From assembly GCA_040386975.1 (NCBI GenBank), contig JAZKEO010000016.1:62001-126000 (forward strand): a stretch of DNA of 64,000 bases. Direction: 5' to 3'. Both the position numbers and the translations under genes were made by a program. Positions 17,510 through 27,083 of this stretch are shown here, piece by piece (positions within the stretch are counted from its first letter, which is position 1; each line of letters starts with the position of its first letter). The stretch is from M2408 sp040386975. GTDB taxonomy: Bacteria > Bacteroidota > Bacteroidia > Flavobacteriales_D > Crocinitomicaceae. Below the pieces are notes generated by a model. The model was not told the DNA's origin, made no database searches, and saw nothing but the letters and a program-made list of their open reading frames with translations.

Positions 17510-18636
17510 AAGTTAATCGTGTAACTCGTGCCATTTTTCGAACTCTCAAAATTAATTTTCGCATTAATTTGTCCCGATAAATCGTAAATTAAACTTAATC
17601 CAAAAGATTCTAGTTTTTCAGCTGTTAAATCAAATCCTAAACCATTGTCAGAAACGAAAATAGTCGTTTTTCTACTATTTTCGCTCAATACATTTCTGCT
17701 TAAAACAAAATTTATTATCAATTCCCCACTTTCTGGTCGAGCATATTTGATTGAATTGTTAAGTATTTCGTTGATAATCAAACCAATTGAAACTGCTTTT
17801 TCAGAACTTACTTCAACATCTTCAAAGTCTGTGATGATTTCGATTTTTTGCGAGGAAGTTTGAAAATTCTCTAATAATTCTTGAAAATAGGAATTTAAAT
17901 TTACACGAATGTAATTTTTTGAACTGTATAATTGTTCATGTAATTTTGAGATGGAAAGAATCTGTGTTTCAAAATTTTCGATGATACTTAAAGCTGAAGG
18001 ATCTGTTATAGAACGTGATTGAATTCGCAACAAACTGTTGAGCATCGTCAAATTGTTTTTTAAACGGTGATGCATTTCAACCAATAAAATATCTTTTTCT
18101 TCAAGTGCTTTTTCTAGACGCTTTTCATAGCGTTTACGCTTTTGATTTTCAATAGAAAGAGATACAATTTGACTTACAGCCAAAGCGAAATTTATTTCTT
18201 CATCCGTCCAAATGCGTTCTTTTTTGCAATCTTCGAAGCACAAAACTCCAGCAAGTTTTCCACCAATACGAATAGGGATATCCATAATCGATTGAATCTT
18301 AAACTCTTTGCAATAGGAATCTTTTAATTCCTTAGAAATTTCGTTTGAGTTAACATTTTGAATTTTAATTGTTCTATCACTTTGTAAATGAGAAAAATAG
18401 GATGGAATTTGAGTTTCAAGTAAAATTTGTCCTTTTGTAAATAAATTTTTCTCTTGGGTATAATTCCCTAAACATTCAATTCTATCTGGACTTTTCTTGA
18501 AAATCCAAACATTAACACGTTCAATTTCTAAGCAAATACACAACTTTTGACCAATTCTAAAAAGAATGTCATCCAAGGTATCAGCTTTGCTAACTTTTAA
18601 TTTTGAAAGTTCTTCAAATTGTTCGTGAAAATTCAT
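17506..18636 (-). CDS. GAF-domain HisKA_2-type sensor histidine kinase
   Basis: An N-terminal GAF domain (about residues 15-160; ERVNVWIFKKS, IMDIPIRIGGKLAGVLCFED) precedes a coiled linker. The dimerisation/phospho-acceptor region is of HisKA_2 type (EMHHRLKNNLTMLNSLLRIQ; the acceptor is a His of MHHR, about 193-194). The C-terminal HATPase has the N box INEILNNSIKYA and the G box DNGLGFDL. There are no membrane segments, so it is a cytosolic sensor. No response regulator gene is adjacent. The second kinase of this window (20180-20962) has the same catalytic type. Confidence 0.85.
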   Translation of the reverse strand: MNFHEQFEELSKLKVSKADTLDDILFRIGQKLCICLEIERVNVWIFKKSPDRIECLGNYTQEKNLFTKGQILLETQIPSYFSHLQSDRTIKIQNVNSNEISKELKDSYCKEFKIQSIMDIPIRIGGKLAGVLCFEDCKKERIWTDEEINFALAVSQIVSLSIENQKRKRYEKRLEKALEEKDILLVEMHHRLKNNLTMLNSLLRIQSRSITDPSALSIIENFETQILSISKLHEQLYSSKNYIRVNLNSYFQELLENFQTSSQKIEIITDFEDVEVSSEKAVSIGLIINEILNNSIKYARPESGELIINFVLSRNVLSENSRKTTIFVSDNGLGFDLTAEKLESFGLSLIYDLSGQINAKINFESSKNGTSYTINF

Positions 18637-18758
18637 GGTATAAATTTACAATTATTTTTAATTAAACAATAGAAAAAAGCGATTTATCGTAAAAATTAAC
18701 AATTTAATCATGTTTTTAATTGAATTTTAACTCAATCTTAAATTATTTTTTTCAAAAA

Positions 18759-18790
18759 TTTGCTGAATCTAAGAGAAAAGTGTAATTTTG
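18759..18790 (+). promoter_or_regulatory. promoter of sucD
   Basis: TTTG (18759-18762), a 20-nt spacer and TAATTTTG (18783-18790) fit the Bacteroidota promoter consensus. The ATG of sucD follows 20 nt after the box. Confidence 0.75.
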
Positions 18791-18810
18791 GGCAACGAAA
18801 AATAAATAAA

Positions 18811-19689
18811 ATGAGCGTACTGGTTAATAAAGATTCAAAAATTATTGTTCAAGGTTTTACAGGAAGTGAAGGTACATTTCACGCTGGTCAGATGATTGAA
18901 TATGGTACAAATGTTGTTGGTGGAGTTACACCAGGAAAAGGCGGAAGTTTACATTTGGATCGCCCAGTATTTAACACAGTAAAAGACGCTGTTGCTAAAA
19001 CTGCTGCTGATACGTCTATTATTTTTGTACCACCAGCTTTTGCTGCTGATGCAATTATGGAGGCTGCAAATGCAGGAATTAAAGTTATCGTTTGTATTAC
19101 AGAAGGAATTCCAGTAAACGATATGGTGAAAGCGAAAGAATACTTGAAAGGACATAATTGTCGTTTGATTGGACCAAATTGTCCAGGTGTTATTTCTGCT
19201 GACGAAGCAAAAGTTGGTATCATGCCAGGATTTGTTTTCAAAAAAGGTAAAATCGGAATTGTTTCTAAATCAGGAACATTAACATATGAAGCGGCTGACC
19301 AAGTTGCAAAAGCTGGTTTAGGAATCACAACTGCGATTGGAATTGGTGGAGATCCAATCATCGGAACAACAACAAAAGAAGCTGTTGAATTATTGATGAA
19401 TGATCCAGAAACGGAAGGAATCGTAATGATTGGTGAAATTGGAGGAAATCTTGAAGCAATTGCTGCTCGTTGGATTAAAGAAAATGGAACAAAACCAGTT
19501 GTTGGATTTATCGCAGGTGAAACTGCTCCAGCAGGACGTACAATGGGACACGCAGGTGCAATTGTTGGTGGGCATGATGATACAGCGGAAGCTAAAAAAC
19601 GTATCATGAGAGAATGTGGAATTCACGTTGTTGATTCTCCAGCAGAAATAGGTAAAAAAATGGCAGAAGTAATGGGCGTTCACGCTTAA
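18811..19689 (+). CDS. sucD: succinyl-CoA synthetase alpha subunit
   Basis: The enzyme interconverts succinyl-CoA and succinate in the TCA cycle with substrate-level phosphorylation; SucD carries the phosphohistidine and the CoA site. Signatures seen are VQGFTGSEGTFHAGQMIEYG, GVTPGKGG, GPNCPGVIS, SKSGTLTYE and the active His in GHAGAIVGG. The start at 18811 (MSVLVNKDSKII) matches the family; a frame extension to 18760 includes the promoter. The beta subunit gene sucC is not adjacent, a split arrangement common in Bacteroidota. A clean hairpin terminator follows. Confidence 0.95.
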   Translation: MSVLVNKDSKIIVQGFTGSEGTFHAGQMIEYGTNVVGGVTPGKGGSLHLDRPVFNTVKDAVAKTAADTSIIFVPPAFAADAIMEAANAGIKVIVCITEGIPVNDMVKAKEYLKGHNCRLIGPNCPGVISADEAKVGIMPGFVFKKGKIGIVSKSGTLTYEAADQVAKAGLGITTAIGIGGDPIIGTTTKEAVELLMNDPETEGIVMIGEIGGNLEAIAARWIKENGTKPVVGFIAGETAPAGRTMGHAGAIVGGHDDTAEAKKRIMRECGIHVVDSPAEIGKKMAEVMGVHA

Positions 19690-19709
19690 TTAATTCTTCA
19701 CTTATATTG

Positions 19710-19735
19710 AAAGTCTCACTGAAAAGTGGGACTTT
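19710..19735 (+). terminator. Rho-independent terminator of sucD
   Basis: An 11-bp stem with one G-U pair (19710-19720 with 19725-19735) closes a GAAA loop. It is followed by a run of six T residues. Confidence 0.88.
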
Positions 19736-19782
19736 TTTGTTTAAATTAGTTCTTTTTCACTTTTTATTACTACTTTCAAAGC

Positions 19783-20193
19783 ATGAATATACCAGATTCA
19801 GCAATAGAAATTACGTGTTATTTTACCTGGATGGGTGAAGATGGTATTGCTCGTACAAAAGTTAAAACTGCAGCGGAAGTAAATTTAGAATTTGCTAAAG
19901 AAAATTCGGTGGCAGTAAATAGTCTTTCAAAAAAGGGAGAAAAATTTCCACTTATTGTTGATGCAAGAGGAATTAAATCAATGACACGTGACGCACGAAA
20001 TCAGTTTTCAACAAGAGGAAGAAAAACGTTTGTTACTTCTTTCGCTATTATCATTGATTCGCCTTTGAGCCGTGTGATTGGCAATTTTTTTATGGGAATT
20101 AATAAACCAGCTGTTCCAACACGTTTATTTGAAAGCGAAGAAAAAGCGAAAGAATGGTTGTTGAATTTAAATTTGACAAGTGAAATCAAATGA
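19783..20193 (+). CDS. DUF7793 (STAS/SEC14-like) protein
   Basis: The 136-residue product matches the DUF7793 pattern known from Bacteroidota: FTWMGEDGIARTKV, LIVDARGIKSMTRDARNQF, IIIDSPLSRVIGNFFMGINK and a final TRLFESEEKAKEWL. The fold resembles STAS/SpoIIAA-like proteins. The gene overlaps the following histidine kinase by 14 bp, so the two are translationally coupled and probably act together, perhaps with this protein as input or output partner. No biochemical role is established. Confidence 0.75.
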   Translation: MNIPDSAIEITCYFTWMGEDGIARTKVKTAAEVNLEFAKENSVAVNSLSKKGEKFPLIVDARGIKSMTRDARNQFSTRGRKTFVTSFAIIIDSPLSRVIGNFFMGINKPAVPTRLFESEEKAKEWLLNLNLTSEIK

Positions 20194-20962
20194 GGAAACA
20201 TATTCTAATTTTCGTGCAAATGATATTTTAAAAGTCATTTTAGCTTATGCACGTCTTGATTTTAAAGAAAAAACCTTTGTAAGCGAAAAAGAAGACGTTT
20301 TTGATGCAATTAGCTCTGGGGTAAATATGCTTGGTGAAGAATTAGAAAATTCAAAGGTTTCACTTAAAGAAAAAGAACAATTATTAAAAGAAGTTCATCA
20401 TCGTGTGAAAAACAACTTGCAAATCATTTCGAGTTTATTAAACCTTCAATCTGATTACGTTCAAGATGAAAATTTTTTAACTTTAATTCGAGAAAGTAAA
20501 AATAGAATCAATTCGATGTCTTTGATTCACGAAATGCTTTATACGTCTCAAAATTTCAGTCAAATTAACTTCAAGGAATACCTTGATATTTTATATCATT
20601 CTATTTACAGTACTTTTGAAAGAAAGGAACTTGATATTGAATTTGATTTAAAAGTTGATGAAAACATCCATTTTGCAATCGATACGATGATTCCTTTAGG
20701 CTTGATTCTGAACGAAATAATGACGAATTCTTTTAAGTATGCTTTTCCAAATCACATAGGAAAAATCAAGATTGAAGTCGTACAAAGCGAAAATAAAATT
20801 AAGTTAATTATTGCAGACAATGGTATTGGAATTCCAAAAGAATTTGATTTTGAAAACACTAAAAGCATAGGTATTCAATTGATACACATGCTTTCAGATC
20901 AAATTGATGCAGAACTTAAAATTGAAAGTGAAATTGGAACGGAGTATGAGTTGATTATTTGA
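20180..20962 (+). CDS. cytosolic HisKA_2-type histidine kinase
   Basis: The product is 260 aa with no membrane segments and no recognisable sensory domain beyond about 60 N-terminal residues. The phospho-acceptor region is EVHHRVKNNLQIISSLLNLQ (about residues 70-90), and the HATPase has LNEIMTNSFKYAFP and IADNGIGIPK. The start is a GTG at 20180 inside the end of the DUF7793 gene; there is no in-frame ATG before the conserved region. It is probably a two-protein module with DUF7793, since no receiver protein is nearby. Confidence 0.85.
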   Translation: MKSNEETYSNFRANDILKVILAYARLDFKEKTFVSEKEDVFDAISSGVNMLGEELENSKVSLKEKEQLLKEVHHRVKNNLQIISSLLNLQSDYVQDENFLTLIRESKNRINSMSLIHEMLYTSQNFSQINFKEYLDILYHSIYSTFERKELDIEFDLKVDENIHFAIDTMIPLGLILNEIMTNSFKYAFPNHIGKIKIEVVQSENKIKLIIADNGIGIPKEFDFENTKSIGIQLIHMLSDQIDAELKIESEIGTEYELII

Positions 20963-21050
20963 ATTCCGAATCAACTTTTTAGTAAATAAGTTCTACATTT
21001 TCTTAATAGCTACACAGAGTCCATAGAATTTACTTTTCATTAAGAAATGA

Positions 21051-22988
21051 TCAATCTAAAATAATTTTTTTCTCGATACTTCCATCACTGTAAATGTATA
21101 ATAAAATAGTATTTTGTTTTTCTTTAGTTTCTCGACCTAGAATATCCGTTATATTGATTAATTTTTTATCCATCTTCGTTTTTTCTATTTTCATTAAGTT
21201 TAAAGTATCTTGAACACATTTTATATGATCACTCGTTAATAGAACTATCTCTATACTTTTAGTTTCAGAACGGCATAAACCATTAAATCCTGTAAAAAAC
21301 AAAGTGTTATTATCGTTTACGACATAAATCAAAGAGTCTGTATATCCTAGAAAGTTTCCATTAATGCTTCCTTCAACCCATTCGTAATTTAAGGCACCAG
21401 TTGGTGCTATAACTAATGTATCTCCAATACATTTTGATATTGTATCATCTGGATAAGAAATTAATACATCTTTCATACAATATCGTACCATGTACATGCC
21501 ACCAATTGTGGTACGAATTGAATCGATATCCGTACTTAAATCTACATCAAGATTAATATTTACGGGTAAATCACCCCACATTGTCATTTCGTCATTATGA
21601 AAATCAAAGAAATTATACAGTGCATTATTTGTATTGAATTCAAAAGGAAATGCATTTAATAATTCACCAGAACTGTTATCGTAATTCAAAAGACTCATTT
21701 GAATTCCAGGCCATGAACTAGTTGACATGATTTGATTAGTTACACCTAAGTCTAAATTAATATCACTATGAAACGAAAAAGTTGTCCATAATCCATCTGT
21801 TGAAGGTAAATATTGTGCTGAATTAAAAAAAAGTGAAGTTGTTGCTGTAGTTGATAAAAGATTCAAATGTTTTCCCCAAATTGGAAAGCCTAAATTATCA
21901 TATTTTAGAATAAAATAATCGCAATCCCAATATGAACCTGACCAATCAAATATGATAGAATCCCCATTTATTTTTTCGAAATTACCATCACCACCAAAAT
22001 TCCCTAAAATTGTAGCATTGTCTTGTGCGTCAACAACAACTTGATGACAGCGAGAATAATTCTCCATCTCAACTTTTTTGAACCACCCTAGAGTCCCTTC
22101 ACTGCTATATTTTGCTATATAGCCCAGACGTTTTGATGAACTGTTTTGAAAGGATTCAGCGGTGTCAATTGCCACATCAAAAGTCCCCAACATTTCGCCT
22201 GTTATATAAAATCCATTATCAGAAGTTAAATTAAAATCCAAAATATAAAACCAATCAGATTGGTTTGGCGAAGCAATTGTCCACTCATTTATAAGCTCAA
22301 ATGAACTATCATATTTTAAAATAAAGCCTTTATCCCCTACTAATCCAGTATAATTAGTTAAATAATTTGTGTCTGGACCCGGATCAGCATCCATTAAACC
22401 GCGAAAATATCCTGAAATATACATATTTGAATTTGAATCAAATTCCATATTAAGTATGAATCCCGCAGTTGGATTTAAATATTCAACAACTAATTGCATG
22501 GCTTGAATAAATTGACCATTCGAATCGAGTTTTACAATATATAAATCTCTATCATCATCAAGTGGATATAAATTATGTATTCCAATTGACGGATCTAAAT
22601 CGACTGTATCATCCATCATTCCATAAATATAAATGTTTGAATTTGAATCTATAGCCAAACCTTGCACTTCATTAACTCCTTGAGAGTCAAACGAATACCC
22701 CCAACGAACTGCCCCGTTATTAGTATAGCTAGCTATGTAACTGCCCCATTGACCATTTTGAGAAACAAAATAATTGCTATCTGTACCATCTATATCAAAT
22801 TGACTTGAATATCTTCCTGTTACAACAACATTTCCGTTGTTATCTGTTGCAATACACTCGCTAGGGTGCATATACTGAGCATAAGGTTCACCTACACTTC
22901 CTTCTAGTTTTTGTTTCCAAAGAACTTCTGGTTGAGTAAAAGCAATATAGTTTATCGAAATTATTATTAATAGTATGTATATTTTCAT
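21051..22988 (-). CDS. secreted SBBP-like beta-propeller protein with short sorting tail
   Basis: A signal peptide (ending IAFTQ) is followed by repeated SBBP-like blades such as CIATDNNGNVVVTGRY and GLAIDSNSNIYIYGMM, with frequent FDxDG and YIxKYD motifs. The last 40 residues (KKLINITDILGRETKEKQ, ending in a basic-hydrophobic strand IEKKIILD) resemble the short T9SS tail found in many Flavobacteriales secreted proteins. The product is probably an exported surface protein of unknown ligand. It stands alone on the minus strand. Confidence 0.75.
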   Translation of the reverse strand: MKIYILLIIISINYIAFTQPEVLWKQKLEGSVGEPYAQYMHPSECIATDNNGNVVVTGRYSSQFDIDGTDSNYFVSQNGQWGSYIASYTNNGAVRWGYSFDSQGVNEVQGLAIDSNSNIYIYGMMDDTVDLDPSIGIHNLYPLDDDRDLYIVKLDSNGQFIQAMQLVVEYLNPTAGFILNMEFDSNSNMYISGYFRGLMDADPGPDTNYLTNYTGLVGDKGFILKYDSSFELINEWTIASPNQSDWFYILDFNLTSDNGFYITGEMLGTFDVAIDTAESFQNSSSKRLGYIAKYSSEGTLGWFKKVEMENYSRCHQVVVDAQDNATILGNFGGDGNFEKINGDSIIFDWSGSYWDCDYFILKYDNLGFPIWGKHLNLLSTTATTSLFFNSAQYLPSTDGLWTTFSFHSDINLDLGVTNQIMSTSSWPGIQMSLLNYDNSSGELLNAFPFEFNTNNALYNFFDFHNDEMTMWGDLPVNINLDVDLSTDIDSIRTTIGGMYMVRYCMKDVLISYPDDTISKCIGDTLVIAPTGALNYEWVEGSINGNFLGYTDSLIYVVNDNNTLFFTGFNGLCRSETKSIEIVLLTSDHIKCVQDTLNLMKIEKTKMDKKLINITDILGRETKEKQNTILLYIYSDGSIEKKIILD

Positions 22989-23148
22989 TTTAGAACTTTT
23001 AAAGGATTTAAATATACAATTAAATTCAAAATATTTTTATTTCTTAGATTTCTTTTCATTTGTCTCATTTTTAAATCAGAATAATAAATAAACTGCACTA
23101 ACGCTTGTTCATCAAAGCTTTCGCTTTTCTTATCTTTTGTCTAATTTC

Positions 23149-24084
23149 TCAATCAAAATACAAAAAATAAAAAGCTTCCACATTGTCTAAATAAGCTCCA
23201 TCAAAACCAGCATCTAGGATTTTTTTCATGTAAGAATTTTCGTTTCCATAAATGATTTCTTCCCAATCTTTTTTCCAATATTTTACCCAAATTTCATCTG
23301 GATAACCAGTGTATTCTTTCTCTAAAAAACGCGGTTTGTGTAATTTCCAATCTTCTTGCCAATAATAGCGGTATTTTTCAGCCGAACCAATGCTGATGTA
23401 AGAAATCACCATACGCTTTCCGCCATTTTTCTTCGTTTTTAAGGAAGTAATTTCAGCGTTTGTAAACAAGTCATCGCCGAAAAAAGCATCAATGATAATT
23501 AAATCAAAATTTGTTTCTTTGATAGAATCTAAAAAACTTTGCTTTGTTGTGGAATTTTCAGTGCTAATCAAATACAAATAGTTTTTTGCTTCACTTACTT
23601 TTGTTATGTTATTCGCATTTTCATTGTGAACATACGTTGGAATAAATTTATAATCGTAATTATCTGAAGTTCTCGGAAAAGGAACAAAACCGGCGTCTGT
23701 ATTGTAAACAAATGATGAGTCAAAATTATTCTGATTGGAAGTGTAATCAGAAACCAAAATTGGAATTTTTTCTCTTGCAGGAAGTAATAAGTTCAAACGG
23801 TAATTATCAGCACTAAATCCTCCATTGTAGAATAATTCTTCAATTCCATAGCCGTCTATAGCAGAGATAAAACGTTCATCAAAACCTTCTCCATCGTTCA
23901 AAAATCGATACAACAATTCTTCTCCATTTTGAGGAATGATGGCAAAATTTGAATTAATTCCTTTGGCGTATGCACTGATGTCTATGACGAAATCTTGCAT
24001 TTTTTCTCCAGCATTATTACTTCGTTTTTCTTTAGAACAAGAAAAAAGTAAAGTTAAGACGAAAAGAATTCTGAAAACTTTCAT
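23149..24084 (-). CDS. GH114-like lipoprotein (endo-alpha-1,4-polygalactosaminidase family)
   Basis: A lipoprotein signal (VLTLLFSCSKEK) is followed by an alpha/beta-barrel domain with the GH114/TM1410 features VISYISIGSAEKYRYYW, WVKYWKKDWEEII and GFDGAYLDNVEAF. Family members cleave galactosamine-containing polysaccharides, and related domains occur in PelA. The activity here is inferred from family only. It is the last gene of a minus-strand run that includes a GT4 glycosyltransferase and a PagL-like protein, which suggests a role in surface polysaccharide. Confidence 0.72.
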   Translation of the reverse strand: MKVFRILFVLTLLFSCSKEKRSNNAGEKMQDFVIDISAYAKGINSNFAIIPQNGEELLYRFLNDGEGFDERFISAIDGYGIEELFYNGGFSADNYRLNLLLPAREKIPILVSDYTSNQNNFDSSFVYNTDAGFVPFPRTSDNYDYKFIPTYVHNENANNITKVSEAKNYLYLISTENSTTKQSFLDSIKETNFDLIIIDAFFGDDLFTNAEITSLKTKKNGGKRMVISYISIGSAEKYRYYWQEDWKLHKPRFLEKEYTGYPDEIWVKYWKKDWEEIIYGNENSYMKKILDAGFDGAYLDNVEAFYFLYFD

Positions 24085-24144
24085 ATTACAAATAACGTAA
24101 ATAATTCTGATTTAGATATAAGTCATTTGTCTGACTTTGTAATT

Positions 24145-24861
24145 TTACTCTAAAATCAACTTTCCGTTTGAGGTAACTTCTTTTTTGATAATCGTCGTTG
24201 GATTTCCAAAAACTTTCACATTTCCTTCTCCAAAAATGGAATATTCAATCAATTCATTGGTGTAAACAGAACAATCTCCTTTGGAAGAGTTTTCTACCAA
24301 AACATGTTCCGTAAGCAGATTTTTTGCATCAATTTGCATTAAGGCAAAATTCCATATTTTAAGAAAAGAACAGTTTCCTGAAAGCTCGATTTTTCCACCA
24401 CAAGGGAAATTATTCCAGTAATATACCGTTGAATAATTTAAATTTAACTTTGCTTCATTGAGTTTACTAGCGCAAACAATTCCAAGTTCATTTCCTGATA
24501 AAGTTCCTAAATTACTCACTTCACACGATTCATTCAGATTTATTTTTTTAAGATCTTTAAAGGTAATATAGAGTTTGATTTTATTTTTATCTGGATTGAG
24601 CCAAACACCTTTTGAGGAATTTTTAATTGTGAGAACTGAATCTTTTACCTCAAAGTCAATTTTATCAAATCGTTTTTCCTTTCCCTCAAGTTGAATTGCA
24701 TGTTCATTTCGTTGAATTAAAACGACCTCAAAATAAGAATTCAAGCTTATTTCATTGAAATATTCAGTTGATGTTAATTCCGATAAAGTACTTGATTCTT
24801 TTTTACATGAAAAAATCAAAAATAGAAGAATACAAAGGTATATATAGTTTAAATTTTTCAT
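24145..24861 (-). CDS. GIN-domain (DUF2807) lipoprotein
   Basis: The ATG at 24861 gives a lipoprotein signal (MKNLNYIYLCILLFLIFSCK); an upstream start in the preceding gene is rejected. The mature part is a repetitive right-handed beta-helix-like GIN domain, with alternating short strands such as LKKINLNESCEVSNLG. Domains of this kind are called putative autotransporter adhesin heads, but in Bacteroidota they occur on small lipoproteins of unknown role. Only 1 bp separates it from the upstream PagL-like gene. Confidence 0.75.
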   Translation of the reverse strand: MKNLNYIYLCILLFLIFSCKKESSTLSELTSTEYFNEISLNSYFEVVLIQRNEHAIQLEGKEKRFDKIDFEVKDSVLTIKNSSKGVWLNPDKNKIKLYITFKDLKKINLNESCEVSNLGTLSGNELGIVCASKLNEAKLNLNYSTVYYWNNFPCGGKIELSGNCSFLKIWNFALMQIDAKNLLTEHVLVENSSKGDCSVYTNELIEYSIFGEGNVKVFGNPTTIIKKEVTSNGKLILE

Positions 24862-24862
24862 A

Positions 24863-25954
24863 TTAAAAATAATAAGCAAAGCCAATTTCGGGATAATCCA
24901 AGATATACAAATGCGATTTCATTGAAATATGAGTAAAAAAATGTTGATTCCATTTGTATCTAAAAATAGCACGATTGTAAATCGGACTTTTATCGACTTT
25001 GTCAGTCAAGCCAACATAAAAACCTTCTTGAAGAATGAAACTAAACTTGTTGTAAACGAATTCTTGCGAAAAATGAAAACCCGTTTTGAAATCGTAAATC
25101 GATTTGTAAGGAATTTTTCCTGGAACAGACATTTCAGTTTTTGTTGAAGCATCGTAAAATAAGTCTAAACCTCCGCCCAAATGGAAAATTTGTCTAATTT
25201 TTCGTTTATATTCAAAGGAAAGTGATGAAGTAAAATATACAGTTTGCTGTAAGGCTCGTGTGTGTTTTCCTCCAAAAGCATAAACGAAAGCAAATTCATT
25301 ATTTGGAATAAATTCAGGTATTTCTGGCGATAAACGTTCTGTTCTTTTGCCAAGTAAATAATCCAATCCGATTGAAGCAGAAACAGTATTTATCCCCAAA
25401 TTTGGCTCTTTCATATTGGCATTTGAAAAATGATTAAAACTCAAGCAAGATTTGAGGTTTAGTTTAGAATTGAGATTGTAATTTAAGCCAAAATCATACG
25501 AAAAATGAACATTTAATTTTGAACCAACGGCAACATTTTTGTAATTTTCTTGTAAATCAAATTTTCGGGTAACAAATCCAACTCCAAGTCCAAATTTGTT
25601 TTCTACGTGAAACTTTTTACTTGGTGAGGATTGTAAACTCACAAACGGAAAAAGTGCTAATTCATGACCTAAAAGTTCATTATTTCCAAGCGAAGTATAA
25701 AATAATGAAAAACCCAATTTGGGATATTTGTATAATTTCTGCCAATAATTTTCACCATTAGTTTCTTTAAAAACTGAAATTTCAACTTGCTGAATATTTT
25801 TATCGACGAGTGAGTGAACAAATTGATATTCAGGTAAAACCGAACCAAATTTAAAATTGGCTGAAATGAATAAGTTTTCGTTCTCTTTGGATTGTGAGAA
25901 AACAAAAGCGGAACTTAAAAGTGAAAGAAATAAAATTCGTTTTCCCAAAATCAT
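24863..25954 (-). CDS. PagL-like outer membrane lipid A deacylase (acyloxyacyl hydrolase)
   Basis: A signal peptide (ending AFVFSQ) precedes beta-barrel strands. The PagL catalytic motif appears as SFNHFSNANMKEPNLGIN around residue 175, where the His, Ser and Asn of the H-x-S-N segment match the family active site. PagL removes the 3-O acyl chain of lipid A. The protein is longer (363 aa) than Pseudomonas PagL because a second barrel-like part follows, as in other Bacteroidota homologues. It overlaps the upstream GT4 gene by 4 bp. Confidence 0.78.
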   Translation of the reverse strand: MILGKRILFLSLLSSAFVFSQSKENENLFISANFKFGSVLPEYQFVHSLVDKNIQQVEISVFKETNGENYWQKLYKYPKLGFSLFYTSLGNNELLGHELALFPFVSLQSSPSKKFHVENKFGLGVGFVTRKFDLQENYKNVAVGSKLNVHFSYDFGLNYNLNSKLNLKSCLSFNHFSNANMKEPNLGINTVSASIGLDYLLGKRTERLSPEIPEFIPNNEFAFVYAFGGKHTRALQQTVYFTSSLSFEYKRKIRQIFHLGGGLDLFYDASTKTEMSVPGKIPYKSIYDFKTGFHFSQEFVYNKFSFILQEGFYVGLTDKVDKSPIYNRAIFRYKWNQHFFTHISMKSHLYILDYPEIGFAYYF

Positions 25955-27069
25955 TTTTTCTGTGCATAAAATTCATCAAAACTTTTCAAAACATGTTCCT
26001 TAGAAAATTGAAGGGCAAAAGTTCTGATTTTCTTTTTGTCATAAACTTTTTTTGCTTCCATAAATTCGTTTAAACAAATCGTTAAAGCTTCACTTTCAGT
26101 ATTTTTCACCAAAACTCCAAAGTCTGAATGCATGTTTTTTGCGATTCCAACAGATGTTGAGATGACAGGAATTCCACACGACCAAGCTTCAGCTATGACA
26201 CAAGAAAATGTTTCAAAATTAGATAACATAACCAAAGCATCTGATTTTTTTAGCTCCTCAGCTACTTCTTCAATTTGAAGTGGGCCAAGAAGTGAAATTT
26301 TATCTTTGATTTTACTCTTTTCAAGATAAGAAATGACTTCAAGATTTGATTTTTCAGCAATAATTTTCAGTGAAAACTGGTGATTGGTTTCCTCACTTAA
26401 ATCTTCAAAAGCTTGAATGATTTTTATAGGGTTTTTAACTTGATCTAAAGTTGAAATATGAATAAAATTTATTTCTTCATTTTGGGAAACTGAGCCTGTC
26501 GAAGTTCCAATATTAAAAACTTCAGAATCAATCGAATTTGGTGTTAGTACAATCTTTTTATGAGGAAATAAATAAGCGATTTCATCTTTCAAAACTTCTG
26601 AAACACAACTCAAATAATCACAATTTTTCATGGTTTGAATAATTGTCATTTTTTGAAAAGTGGAAAGTTTTCCATAATTTTCTCGAAAGAAGTAAGAACC
26701 GTGTTCCGTTACAAACAAGCGTTTTTTGAAATAGTTTTTTGCCCAAATAAACAACAAGCCTTTTTCTAATATGACATGACCGTGAATCAGATCAACATTT
26801 TTGATTTTTTTTGCAACTTTCAAAAAAGCTCTTCTTAAAGCCAATACTTGAATGATTTTATTGTTTTTTTTTGGATAGTAAATTGAGATTTCAAATAAAT
26901 TACCAGTTTGTGTTTCTTCGAAGTGAATTTCTTTCGTTGAATCAGAAACAAAATTTAAAACGGTAACTTGATGGTTTTGAGCAATTAATTCAGCGTGACG
27001 TTTTACAAAATTCCCAGAAAAAGGTTCTTTTTTTGATGGATACCAAGACGGTATGAGTAAAATGTGCAT
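25951..27069 (-). CDS. GT4-family glycosyltransferase
   Basis: The start MHILLIPSWYPSKKEPFSGNF and the C-terminal E-x7-E region (SNFETFSCVIAEAWSCGIPVI, given as parts SNFETFS and VIAEAWSCG) are typical of retaining GT4 transferases of GT-B fold. Such enzymes act in lipopolysaccharide or exopolysaccharide assembly at the cytosolic side of the membrane. The stop overlaps the PagL-like gene by 4 bp. A short repeat motif at 26490-26504 encodes part of a surface loop (TSTGSVS). Confidence 0.85.
   Translation of the reverse strand: MHILLIPSWYPSKKEPFSGNFVKRHAELIAQNHQVTVLNFVSDSTKEIHFEETQTGNLFEISIYYPKKNNKIIQVLALRRAFLKVAKKIKNVDLIHGHVILEKGLLFIWAKNYFKKRLFVTEHGSYFFRENYGKLSTFQKMTIIQTMKNCDYLSCVSEVLKDEIAYLFPHKKIVLTPNSIDSEVFNIGTSTGSVSQNEEINFIHISTLDQVKNPIKIIQAFEDLSEETNHQFSLKIIAEKSNLEVISYLEKSKIKDKISLLGPLQIEEVAEELKKSDALVMLSNFETFSCVIAEAWSCGIPVISTSVGIAKNMHSDFGVLVKNTESEALTICLNEFMEAKKVYDKKKIRTFALQFSKEHVLKSFDEFYAQKK
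26490..26504. repeat. CTGAGCCTGTCGAAG repeat arm inside the GT4 gene
   Basis: This 15-mer is a very common dispersed word in Bacteroidota genomes, usually one arm of an imperfect palindrome. Here a single arm lies in frame within the coding region. Confidence 0.45.
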
Positions 27070-27083
27070 GTATGATCAGTTCT

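Noticed and set aside
18888..19607. 239-codon open frame antisense to sucD
   Set aside because: It lies wholly opposite the highly conserved sucD gene; the open frame reflects sucD codon use. The residue pattern matches no family.
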